Source: Rubrobacter xylanophilus
GTDB taxonomy: Bacteria; Actinomycetota; Rubrobacteria; Rubrobacterales; Rubrobacteraceae
Direction of reading: 5' to 3'
NCBI RefSeq assembly: GCF_007164525.1
Contig: NZ_AP019791.1
Location: 1,041,501 to 1,105,500, forward strand
Length of the DNA stretch: 64,000 bases
Translations under genes and position numbers: made by a program
In this document: piece after piece, positions 7,435-14,976 of the stretch
How the letters are laid out: each line of letters begins with the position of its first letter
How positions within the stretch are numbered: the first letter of the stretch is position 1
Notes under the pieces: generated by a model
Database searches by the model: none
Seen by the model: the letters and a program-made list of their open reading frames with translations, nothing else
What the model was told of the DNA's origin: nothing

Positions 7435-9042
7435 CTAGAATCCCAGCGCCCGGGAGAGCTCCCGGGAACGGATCATCTCCACCACCCGGCGGATGTCCTC
7501 CTCCATCCGCCGGTCCCCGTCGAGGAAGGACACCCGCTCGCGCACCATCCGGTGGGCCTCCCGCGTCCTCGGGGACATCTCCTGTCTTCCCCGCAGGTCC
7601 AACGCCTGACAGACGGCGATGAGGTGGATGGCGGCCACGTTCTGCACGAGCTCCACGATGGTCCTGGCGTCCCGCGCCGCTATGGTCCCCATGCTGACCT
7701 TGTCCTGGTTGTGGGCCTCGGTGGAGCGGGAGTGGACGCTCACCGGGTTCGAGAGCTTGCAGGCCTCGGCGACCAGGGAGGAGCAGGCGAGCTGCATCCC
7801 CTTGAAGCCGTGATGCAACCCCGCCCGCGGATCGTCCGGGTCGAAACGGGGGATGAGGTTGGGCGTGAGACCGTTGTTGAACTTCTCGTCCACCACGAGC
7901 TCCAGCTGCCGGTCCATCAGGTCGGCGACGCTGGCGAGCGCCACCTTAAGGGAGTCCATGGCCTGCACGATGTGCCCGCCGTAGAAGTTGCCCCCGCTGT
8001 GGACGGTGCGCCCTTCCGCGTCGAAGAGCGGGTTGTCGTCGGAGGAGTTGATCTCGACCTCCACCCACCGCCGGACCCAATCGAGGGTGTCCCTGAGCAC
8101 CCCGTTTACGTGCGGCGCGCAGCGGATGGAGTATTTGTCCTGGATGTTGCGCTCGAGCTCCCTGTAGCCTCTCCCCCCGAGGCCGTCGCCGGAGAGTACC
8201 TGATCTATCTCCGTGGAGAGCCCCGAACCCTCCAGCAGCTCCCGGATGACGCGCGCGCTCTCCGCCTGCCCCGGATGCGGCTTGTTCTCGTGGATGAACG
8301 GGTGGAAGTGCGCCCGGTTGCCGAGCAGCGCCTCGGAGGCCATCGCGGTGCACAGGTCGCAGACGAAGGCCACCTCCTCGGCATCCCACACTGCGAGCAC
8401 AGCGAAAGCGCTCATGAAGGAGGTGCCGTTGGTCAGCGCGAGCCCCTCCTTGGCCTCGAGCTCCACGGGCTCGAGCCCCAGCTCCTCCATAACCTCCCCG
8501 ACGGGACGCCAATCCCCGCGGTGGAGCACCTCGCCGTGGCCGGTGAGCGCGGAGCCCACATAAGAGAGCGGGACGAGATCCCCGCTCGCCCCGCACGATC
8601 CCCGCTCCGGAATGGGCGGTAGCAGGTCGTGGTTTATGAACGCCAGCAGCAGCTCCACGAGCTCCCGACGAACCCCGGAGTTGCCCCGGGCCAGACAGTT
8701 GGCCCGCAGCAGCATGGTCGCCCGCACGACCTCGGGAGGCGCCAGCGGCCCCACTCCGTTGCCGAGGAAACGCAAGATGTTCTTCTGTAGCTCGGCGGTC
8801 TTCCCTGCGGAGATCTGACGGTGCGCACTATCCCCGAAGCCCGTGGTGACCCCGTAGATGGGCCGCCCGGAGGAGATCAACTCCCGCTTCAGCCCGTTGG
8901 TCTCCTCTACACCGCGGATCGCCCCGCCGGATAGTACACACTCGCCGGAGCCCCCCCGCGCTACAGTAACTACATCTTCCAACCCCAGCGAACGACCGTC
9001 CAGCTCCAGCCTGTAACCAGACACAGGTAAGGTCTCACTCAT
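7435..9042 (-). CDS. Aromatic amino acid ammonia-lyase (MIO family), Phe-type pair
   Basis: A 535-residue HAL/PAL/TAL-family lyase. The MIO cofactor triad Ala-Ser-Gly is at 152-154 in GSCGASGDLVPLSYVG, and the catalytic Tyr63 is in YGVTTGFGD. The substrate-selectivity pair, at RFLGNGVG (Phe92-Leu93), is F-L, as in phenylalanine-specific enzymes. HAL normally has S-H and TAL H-L. It would deaminate L-phenylalanine to trans-cinnamate plus ammonia. The ATG at 9042 aligns with family N-termini, and the frame runs 30 codons further upstream without similarity. First gene of a five-gene operon with CoA ligase, thiolase, SDR and hydrolase. Selectivity is inferred from two residues. Confidence 0.85.
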   Translation of the reverse strand: MSETLPVSGYRLELDGRSLGLEDVVTVARGGSGECVLSGGAIRGVEETNGLKRELISSGRPIYGVTTGFGDSAHRQISAGKTAELQKNILRFLGNGVGPLAPPEVVRATMLLRANCLARGNSGVRRELVELLLAFINHDLLPPIPERGSCGASGDLVPLSYVGSALTGHGEVLHRGDWRPVGEVMEELGLEPVELEAKEGLALTNGTSFMSAFAVLAVWDAEEVAFVCDLCTAMASEALLGNRAHFHPFIHENKPHPGQAESARVIRELLEGSGLSTEIDQVLSGDGLGGRGYRELERNIQDKYSIRCAPHVNGVLRDTLDWVRRWVEVEINSSDDNPLFDAEGRTVHSGGNFYGGHIVQAMDSLKVALASVADLMDRQLELVVDEKFNNGLTPNLIPRFDPDDPRAGLHHGFKGMQLACSSLVAEACKLSNPVSVHSRSTEAHNQDKVSMGTIAARDARTIVELVQNVAAIHLIAVCQALDLRGRQEMSPRTREAHRMVRERVSFLDGDRRMEEDIRRVVEMIRSRELSRALGF

Positions 9043-9088
9043 ACCTATCACCCCTTCGTTTCCCCAAGACACCCTGTATCGGGAAGTG

Positions 9089-9102
9089 TTTGACCGGTTA
9101 GT
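9089..9102. promoter_or_regulatory. Operator-like pseudopalindrome upstream of the ammonia-lyase operon
   Basis: TTTGACCGGTTAGT lies 47-60 bp before the lyase start. It matches 7 of 10 defined positions of the ACYGNNCGNNCRGT pattern also seen at the paaA, ALDH and paaH/crotonase promoters. The flanking sequence contains CAGTTTAA and GATACA-like elements but no convincing sigma-A pair. Confidence 0.4.
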
Positions 9103-9141
9103 CAGTTTAACAGATCGGGGCGCTGCCGGCAAGCGGGGTGG

Positions 9142-9582
9142 TCAGGAGTGTGGGGTGCTGTGGCGGTGGGCGATCTCGGCGGCCTCGGCGAGGAAGCGGG
9201 CGACGGCCTCGCGCTCGGAAGGGGACATCCTTTCCTCGAGGGCCTGTATATCCAGTATGTAGGGCCGCAGGCGGCGAAAGGGCTCGTCGACCCCCTTCCC
9301 GGTGACGCGGACAAGAGAGCTGCGGCGGTCGGCGGGGTTCGGCGCGCGCTCCACGTACCCCCTCTGCTCCAGACGATCCACCAGAGCCGTCACCGCCCCC
9401 GGGCTCATCGAGAGCCGCGCCCCAAGCTCCCCCATCGTCATCGGCCCCGCAGACTGCAGGTGCTCCAGCGCCGCAAGCTCCGAAACCTCCAGCCCCATCC
9501 GCTTGGCCAGCGTAAAAAGGTACCGGACCACCGCCGAAGAGTGGACCCGCATCAGAGCCCCTATCCCCCCGAATCTTGACAT
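9142..9582 (-). CDS. MarR-family transcriptional regulator
   Basis: A 146-residue winged-helix protein. The DNA-binding region spans LAALEHLQSAGPMTMGELGARLSMSPGAVTALVDRLEQRGYVERAPNPADRRSSLVRVT, with the signature wing DRR, flanked by N- and C-terminal dimer helices. The ATG at 9582 directly abuts a long palindrome and has no Shine-Dalgarno. An internal ATG at 9552 follows GGGGGATAGGGG and is an alternative start. It lies between the lyase operon (same strand) and a divergent membrane-protein gene. Autoregulation through the palindrome is likely, and control of the lyase operon is possible because MarR proteins often sense aromatic acids. Confidence 0.85.
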   Translation of the reverse strand: MSRFGGIGALMRVHSSAVVRYLFTLAKRMGLEVSELAALEHLQSAGPMTMGELGARLSMSPGAVTALVDRLEQRGYVERAPNPADRRSSLVRVTGKGVDEPFRRLRPYILDIQALEERMSPSEREAVARFLAEAAEIAHRHSTPHS

Positions 9583-9609
9583 CAAATATTTTTACAGTAA
9601 AAATATTTG
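9583..9609. promoter_or_regulatory. 27-bp palindromic operator between divergent genes
   Basis: Two perfect 13-bp arms, CAAATATTTTTAC and GTAAAAATATTTG, meet around a single A. The site is A/T-rich in a very GC-rich region, lies immediately upstream of the MarR start and ends 33 bp before the TspO-like start. This is the classical position for a MarR dimer site repressing both directions. Confidence 0.7.
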
Positions 9610-9641
9610 GCCATAGAACAAGTGTAGCAGGGAGGTTTCCC

Positions 9642-10403
9642 TTGGGCAATCCGGTGCGGCGGGTGGCGAACGTGGCTGGTGCGGTGTTCCAGATCGCCGC
9701 GGGTCCTCTCGGGGGGTGGCTGGCCGGGGTTGGCGTGGGTGAGGTTTCCCGGCAGAACCCGACGCCGGTGGTTCCGGCGGGGTATGCGTTCTCCATCTGG
9801 GGTCCGATCTTCGCGCTGTGTCTGGCGTATGCGGTGTGGCAGGCGCTACCCGGGGTCCGGGTTCCCGGAGTTCTGGGGTGGTCTACGGCCGGGGCGTTCT
9901 TTCTGAGTGGCGTGTGGGAGCTGTTGTTCCCCCTCCGGCTCTTCGTCGGGGCGCAGGTAGTTCTCACCGGGAGCTTTCTGTGCGCGGGGGCGGCGTATCT
10001 GGGGTTGCGCGGCGTCGAGGGGAGAGCCGGGCGATGGCTCGCCGGGCTTTCGGTGGGGTTGCTCTTCGGGTGGCTCTCTGCGGCGACCTTCGTGGGGCTC
10101 GCGACCACCGTGGAGGGGCTCGGCGCGGGGATCGGGGCCGGGATCGCCTCGTCTCTGTTGCTCGTCGCGGGGGTGGTCGTGGCCGCTGCGGCGGCGGTGC
10201 GGGCGGTACCGGCACAGGGACGGGTGGCGTGCGGGGCGGCGGGACTCTGGGCCTTCTTCGCCGTGATCGCCGGCCAGGGCGGCGACTCGCCGCTCGCGGC
10301 GGCGGCTGCGGCGCTCGCGGCGGTGTTCGTGGTCGCCGCGCTGGCCGCCGGCCTATACGGGAGGATCTCACCGGCCGGGGGAAGGCGAGAGGCGCGAGGA
10401 TAA
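9642..10403 (+). CDS. TspO/MBR-like (tryptophan-rich sensory) membrane protein
   Basis: A polytopic membrane protein of 253 residues with several hydrophobic helices. The segment NPTPVVPAGYAFSIWGPIF (about residue 41) resembles the TspO/MBR family hallmark around the first loops. TTG at 9642 is chosen because GGGAGG lies 6-11 bp upstream. The longer frame reading back through the palindrome lacks a ribosome site. Divergent from marR across the 27-bp palindrome and followed 35 bp later by an ABC exporter pair, so all three may be induced together. Ligand and transport role are unknown. Confidence 0.65.
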   Translation: MGNPVRRVANVAGAVFQIAAGPLGGWLAGVGVGEVSRQNPTPVVPAGYAFSIWGPIFALCLAYAVWQALPGVRVPGVLGWSTAGAFFLSGVWELLFPLRLFVGAQVVLTGSFLCAGAAYLGLRGVEGRAGRWLAGLSVGLLFGWLSAATFVGLATTVEGLGAGIGAGIASSLLLVAGVVVAAAAAVRAVPAQGRVACGAAGLWAFFAVIAGQGGDSPLAAAAAALAAVFVVAALAAGLYGRISPAGGRREARG

Positions 10404-10438
10404 TCAGGGAGCATGGGAAGAGGCGAGGAGGCGGCATC

Positions 10439-11401
10439 TTGAAAGACGCAGTGGGAGCGGCGATCCGGGCTTCCGGGCTCGTGCGGCGCTTCGGAGAGAG
10501 CGCGGCGGTGGACGGGGTGGATCTCGAGGTGGGATACGGGGAGATCTACGGCTTCCTCGGTCCCAACGGGGCCGGGAAGACCACCACCGTGCGGATGCTT
10601 GTCACCCTGCTCGCCCCGACGGAGGGCGGGGCGTGGGTGGCCGGGCACGACGTGGTGCGCGAGCCGAGCGCCGTGCGGCTGCGCATCGGGGTCGCGCTGC
10701 AGGAGGCCGCGCTCGACGCGAAGCAGACCGGGCTCGAGATCCTGCGGCTCCAGGGGAGGCTCTACGGGCTCGGCCGGGAGGAGATAGACGGGCGGATCTC
10801 GCAGCTGCGCGGCCTCATAGACATCGGTGACGCCCTAGAGCGCCGGGTGGGGAGCTACTCCGGGGGGATGCGCCGGAGACTGGATCTGGCCGCGGCGCTC
10901 ATCCACAACCCCGAGGTGCTCTTCCTCGACGAGCCCACCACTGGCCTCGACCCCGTCAGCCGGGCCCGGGTGTGGGAGGAGGTGCGCCGGCTCAACCGCG
11001 AGCTCGGGGTGACCATCTTCCTCACCACCCAGTACCTGGAGGAAGCCGACCGGCTCGCCGACAGGGTCGGGATCATCGACCGGGGACGCATCGTCGCCGA
11101 GGGCACCCCGGAGGAGCTCAAGCGCTCCGTGGGGCAGGACCTCATCGTGGCCCGGGTACGGGGCAGCCTCGACGGGGCCGTCGAGCGCCTCAGGGGTCTC
11201 CAAGCCGTAGAACGGGTCGAGACGCACGGGGAGGAGATCACCATCGCCACCCCCGACGGTCCGCGGGCGGTCGGCAGGGTCGCCGTCGAGCTCGCCCGCT
11301 CCGGGGCGGCCGTCGAGCGGCTCACCCTGCGCACCCCGACCCTCGACGACGTGTTCCTGGAGGTGACCGGCAACCGGATGTCCCCAGGAGAGGAGGTATA
11401 G
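10439..11401 (+). CDS. ABC transporter ATP-binding protein, DrrA type
   Basis: A 320-residue ATPase of the drug-exporter (DrrA/ABC-2) class. Walker A is GPNGAGKTTT (about residue 45), the signature is YSGGMRRRLDLA, Walker B is VLFLDEPTTGLDP and the H-loop region is TIFLTTQYLEEADRLADR. A typical C-terminal extension ends in RTPTLDDVFLEVTG. The TTG start follows GAGGAGGCGG. One base separates its stop from the permease start. Together they would export a lipophilic compound or toxin. Confidence 0.9.
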   Translation: MKDAVGAAIRASGLVRRFGESAAVDGVDLEVGYGEIYGFLGPNGAGKTTTVRMLVTLLAPTEGGAWVAGHDVVREPSAVRLRIGVALQEAALDAKQTGLEILRLQGRLYGLGREEIDGRISQLRGLIDIGDALERRVGSYSGGMRRRLDLAAALIHNPEVLFLDEPTTGLDPVSRARVWEEVRRLNRELGVTIFLTTQYLEEADRLADRVGIIDRGRIVAEGTPEELKRSVGQDLIVARVRGSLDGAVERLRGLQAVERVETHGEEITIATPDGPRAVGRVAVELARSGAAVERLTLRTPTLDDVFLEVTGNRMSPGEEV

Positions 11402-11402
11402 G

Positions 11403-12206
11403 GTGCAGCGGGCAGCAGCTGAGAAGTCCGGCGTCCGGGCCCGTCCGGCGGGGTTCTGGAGAGATCTCACGAGCGTCGCGGGACGCGCGCTGCGGGCGGT
11501 CCCGCGGGAGCCCGAAGTCCTCATCCCCTCGCTCATCGTGCCGCTCTTCTTCTTCGCGGTCAACGTGGGCGCGCTCTCGGACATCTCCTCGTTCGCCGGG
11601 ATAGAGGACTACGAGGCCTTCCAGCTCCCCGTGGCCATCGTCTTCGCCGTGACCGGCGTATCCCGGGCCTCCGCGCTCGTCACCGACATCCAGAGCGGCT
11701 ACTTCGACCGGCTGCTCGTCTCTCCGGTCAACCGCTACAGTTTGCTGCTCGGGCTGATGGTCGCAGACTTTGCGCTGGTCATAGCGCTCTCCATCCCCGT
11801 GCTCGCCCTGGGGTTCCTGCTCGGGGTCGGGTTCGCGACCGGCCCCTTAGGGGTGCTGGCCTTCCTGCTGCTCGCGGGGCTGTGGGGGCTCGCCTTCACC
11901 GGCTTCCCCTACGCGATAGCCCTGCGCACCGGCAACCCGGCGGCGGTCAACTCCTCGTTCATCCTCTTCTTCCCGTTCGCCTTCCTGACGACGACCTTCC
12001 TGCCGCAGGAGGCCCTCACCGGCTGGCTCGCCACCGTCGCCGACTACAACCCGGTGACCTACCTGCTGGCCGGGCTGCGGTCGCTGATCAGTGAGGGCTG
12101 GGCGCCCTCGGACCTGCTCTCCGCCCTCATCGCCGTCGCTACGGTAGGCCTCGTCTCCTTCGGGCTGGCCTTCAGCGCCCTGCGCGCCCGGGTGCGGCGC
12201 AGTTAG
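11403..12206 (+). CDS. ABC-2 type transporter permease
   Basis: A 267-residue membrane protein with about six hydrophobic segments, including a first helix at SLIVPLFFFAVNVGALS and the ABC-2 region where VTGVSRASALVTDIQSGYFDRLL precedes a conserved PVNR. GTG start at 11403, one base after the ATPase stop. Partner of the preceding DrrA-type ATPase. The 3' end overlaps the convergent adenine deaminase by 4 bp. Confidence 0.88.
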   Translation: MQRAAAEKSGVRARPAGFWRDLTSVAGRALRAVPREPEVLIPSLIVPLFFFAVNVGALSDISSFAGIEDYEAFQLPVAIVFAVTGVSRASALVTDIQSGYFDRLLVSPVNRYSLLLGLMVADFALVIALSIPVLALGFLLGVGFATGPLGVLAFLLLAGLWGLAFTGFPYAIALRTGNPAAVNSSFILFFPFAFLTTTFLPQEALTGWLATVADYNPVTYLLAGLRSLISEGWAPSDLLSALIAVATVGLVSFGLAFSALRARVRRS

Positions 12207-13969
12207 AGCGGGGGACCAGCAGGGGCGAGCACCCGCCCGGACTTCACCTCCAGAAGCCCGCGCGGGGTCAGCCGAACCGCGGGCAGAAAGTCGCAGGTCA
12301 GGAAGAGCAGGGTGTAGAGGATGTCGTGGAAGGGATAGCCGCGGGACCTGAGCTCGCCGGAGAGGCGCCGGTTGTGTGAGACCACCTCCGCGAAGCTCCC
12401 CGGGGACATCATCCCGCAGACGGGCAGGGGCAGCTCGAAGACCACCCGGCCGTCCGCGACGATGGCTATCCCGCCGCCCATCTGTCGCACGCGGGCGGCA
12501 GCCCGGCCCATCGCCCGGGGGTCACGCCCGACGACGAGCAGCTGGGTGGTGGTGTTGTAGGTGCTGGCGAGGCCCTCGAGGCGCTCCCCGGCGAAATTTG
12601 AGAGCAACGCCCGGCTCACGCCTCTCCCCTCCCGGTCCACCAGCGCCGCGTAGAGCAACTCTCCGGGCGCCCCGCGCAGCCGTACGAGCCCCTCCGCCTC
12701 CGGGAGGCTCTCCTCCCGGAGGCGGGTTATGACCGCAGAGACCAGCTCCACGACCGGTATCTTCCCGCGGGGGTCGGTGGACCGCGGCGGATAGAGGCGC
12801 GGGTCCTCCAGCGGGAGGGAGGGATCGAACCGCGGGCGGGCGCCGTAGCCCTCCCAGTCGGGGGAGGGCAGCGGCACCAGGAGGTCTCCCCCCTCGGCCA
12901 CGATCCGGCCGCCGCAGATCACGGTCTCCGGCCGAAAGGAGGAGAGATCCGGTAGAAGGAGGATGTCCGCCCGGCGGCCGGGGGCGAGGCCGCCCAGTTC
13001 GTGATCCCGGCGCATCCAGGTCGCCGGGTTGAGGGTGACCATCCGGAGGGCCTGTATCGGGTCGACCCCGCCCTCCACGGCGGTCCGGAGCAGGCCGTCG
13101 ACGAGACCGTGCTCGGCGATGTGCTCCGGGCTCGAGCCGTCGGTCGTCAGGATCAGGCGCCGGGTGCTCACCCCCTCCTCGGTGACCGCCCGAAGCAGCT
13201 CCGGCAGGTCGGGCCTGAGCGAGCTGTGGCGGAGCATGGTCCAGAGCCCCAGGCGGAGGCGCGAGAGCGCCTCGCCGGCGGAGATGGCCTCGTGGTCGGC
13301 CGTGATCCCGGCGGCGACCAGCGCCGGCAGGCGCGCCTCGGAGGCCCCGCCGGTGTGCCCGTCGGAGACCTTGTTCGCCTGCCGGGCCCGGGCGATCCCC
13401 TCCAGCAGGTGCCCGTCCCCGGCGGCCAGGGCGGGCCAGCGCGTGATCTCGGCCGTCCCGATCACGTCCTCCCTGGCGAGCAGGTCGGCCGCCGCCTCGG
13501 GCGAGAAGAGCCGCCGCTCCCCAGGAAACTCGGACTGCGAGATGAGTCGGGCCACCCACAGGTAGTTGACGGGAAGCCCCCGCAGGTCGTCGAGCATCCA
13601 GGCGAGGCGCTCGGGTCCCATCTGCAGGTGGAAGAAGAGGGTGTCGGCCACCACGGTGGTGGTCCCGAGCGTGGCCGCCACCCCGGCGAGGCTCACCGGA
13701 TCGTAGAGCACCCAGGGGTGGGTGTGGGCCTCGATGTAGCCGGGGGCGACGATGGCGTCACCGGCCTCCACGACGTGGGTGTCCGGCCCGGGCGCGGGAG
13801 GACTCTGACCGACGTAGGCTATGGCACCTCCACTGACCGCCACGTCCGCCCGCAGCAGCTCGCCCGAGTACACGTTCGCCACCGTCCCGCCCCGCACGAG
13901 GAGGTCCGGGGGTTCCTCTCCCCGGGCGACCGCCAGCAGGCGCCGGTGCTCTTCGGAGCCCACCCTCAC
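12203..13969 (-). CDS. ade: Adenine deaminase-like amidohydrolase
   Basis: A 588-residue amidohydrolase, the usual size for adenine deaminase. The N-terminal composite beta domain contains LLVRGGTVANVYSGELL. The metal-binding barrel has APGYIEAHTHPW (residue ~75), H in DGHTGGASEARLPALVAAGITADHE and D in LTTDGSSPEH. The C-terminal Ade-type domain is present. The usual HVHIES is replaced by HTHPWVL, so substrate could differ from adenine. The GTG start overlaps the MBL hydrolase stop (GTGA), so it is coupled to the acyl-CoA dehydrogenase/MBL unit. Confidence 0.75.
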   Translation of the reverse strand: MRVGSEEHRRLLAVARGEEPPDLLVRGGTVANVYSGELLRADVAVSGGAIAYVGQSPPAPGPDTHVVEAGDAIVAPGYIEAHTHPWVLYDPVSLAGVAATLGTTTVVADTLFFHLQMGPERLAWMLDDLRGLPVNYLWVARLISQSEFPGERRLFSPEAAADLLAREDVIGTAEITRWPALAAGDGHLLEGIARARQANKVSDGHTGGASEARLPALVAAGITADHEAISAGEALSRLRLGLWTMLRHSSLRPDLPELLRAVTEEGVSTRRLILTTDGSSPEHIAEHGLVDGLLRTAVEGGVDPIQALRMVTLNPATWMRRDHELGGLAPGRRADILLLPDLSSFRPETVICGGRIVAEGGDLLVPLPSPDWEGYGARPRFDPSLPLEDPRLYPPRSTDPRGKIPVVELVSAVITRLREESLPEAEGLVRLRGAPGELLYAALVDREGRGVSRALLSNFAGERLEGLASTYNTTTQLLVVGRDPRAMGRAAARVRQMGGGIAIVADGRVVFELPLPVCGMMSPGSFAEVVSHNRRLSGELRSRGYPFHDILYTLLFLTCDFLPAVRLTPRGLLEVKSGRVLAPAGPPL

Positions 13970-14976
13970 GGCCGGAGCGGGGCGTAGATCGCAGGCTCCT
14001 CCTCCAGAAGCTCCGCCCGGCCCTCGTCCGCCAGGTGCTCCAGGTGGGCGAGGGTCTCGGCGAGGGCGAAGCGGAGCTGGTGCGGCGAGAGCTCCTCAGC
14101 GGGGAAGACCCTCCGGGCGATCTCGTACGGGGTCGCCGGGCATCCTCCGAAGGCCGCGTGCATCACCTCGAGCCGCTGCGCGTGGTGGGAGACCAGCTCA
14201 TCCACCCGGCCCGGAAGGTCGTGGAAGAGCGGGCCGTGCCCCGGCAGCACCAGATCGGCCGAAAGCCCGCTCAGCTCCCGGATCGAGGACAGGTAGCGCC
14301 GCAGGGGGCGGGGCGCGGTGTACGGCCAGAGCCCGATGTTCGGCGTTATCTTCAGCAGGAGCTGGTCCCCGGCGACGAGCATCCCGCGCTCCTCGTCGTG
14401 CAGGACGAAGTGGTAGTCCGAGTGGCCAGGGGTGTGGATGATCCGGGCCACCACCTCCCCCAGGCGGAGCTTCTCGCCGGGGTTAAGCGGCACGATCTCC
14501 TCAGGCACCCGGATCCCCAGGTCCGTCGTCCCGGCGGTGGGCCGGGCGGTCTCCTCGTCCATCCCGTTGCGCACCAGAAAGCGGACGAACTCCCCGAGAT
14601 CCCGCTCCGGATCCCACACCCTCCGGGCCACCTCGGCCTCCCGGGCGAGCATGAGGACCGGGGCCCCGGAGCGCTCCTGCAGCCAGCGGGCGAGCCCTAT
14701 GTGGTCCGGGTGCAGGTGGGTGACCACGATCCTCTCCACCCCGCGCCCCAGATCCAGGCCGACCCCGGAGGCCGCCGCCTCCCAGACCTCCCGGGCGGCC
14801 GGGTAGTCGAAGCCCGGGTCGACCACCGTCCAGCCCCCGGAACCGGCGAAAAGGTAGGAGGAGACGAAGCGCAGCGGGAAGGGCACCGGGAGCTTCAGCT
14901 GGTAGACGCCCTCGGCGACCGCCGCGATCTCCCCCACCGGCTGGCCGCCGAGCCGCGAGGGAGCCACGCCGCTCAA
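13966..14976 (-). CDS. MBL-fold metallohydrolase (paralogue 1)
   Basis: A 336-residue metallo-beta-lactamase-fold hydrolase. Zinc ligands are in VTHLHPDHIG (HxHxDH), HTPGHSDYHFVLHDE, AGDQLLLKITPN and PGHGP. A helical C-terminal domain ends LAETLAHLEHLADEGRAEL. The TTG at 14976 is selected because the resulting N-terminus aligns with the ATG-started paralogue at 46455-47489, both carrying the xxxVAPSRL motif. It overlaps the GcdH stop by 4 bp. Probably a thioesterase or glyoxalase-II-like hydrolase acting on a CoA ester or lactone, given its tie to acyl-CoA dehydrogenases in both clusters (inference). Confidence 0.85.
   Translation of the reverse strand: MSGVAPSRLGGQPVGEIAAVAEGVYQLKLPVPFPLRFVSSYLFAGSGGWTVVDPGFDYPAAREVWEAAASGVGLDLGRGVERIVVTHLHPDHIGLARWLQERSGAPVLMLAREAEVARRVWDPERDLGEFVRFLVRNGMDEETARPTAGTTDLGIRVPEEIVPLNPGEKLRLGEVVARIIHTPGHSDYHFVLHDEERGMLVAGDQLLLKITPNIGLWPYTAPRPLRRYLSSIRELSGLSADLVLPGHGPLFHDLPGRVDELVSHHAQRLEVMHAAFGGCPATPYEIARRVFPAEELSPHQLRFALAETLAHLEHLADEGRAELLEEEPAIYAPLRP

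Noticed and set aside
5925-7622. 565-codon rightward open frame
   Set aside because: Shadow of the acyl-CoA ligase, whose motifs are clear on the other strand.
7435-9042. Histidine ammonia-lyase (hutH)
   Set aside because: Selectivity pair is F-L, not S-H, and no other hut genes are near.
9583-9585. TTG upstream start for marR
   Set aside because: It lies inside the operator palindrome with no ribosome site; ATG 9582 or 9552 is better.
9107-10648. 513-codon leftward frame crossing marR and the membrane protein
   Set aside because: Crosses the palindrome and two well-supported genes; Pro/Thr/Ala-rich artefact.
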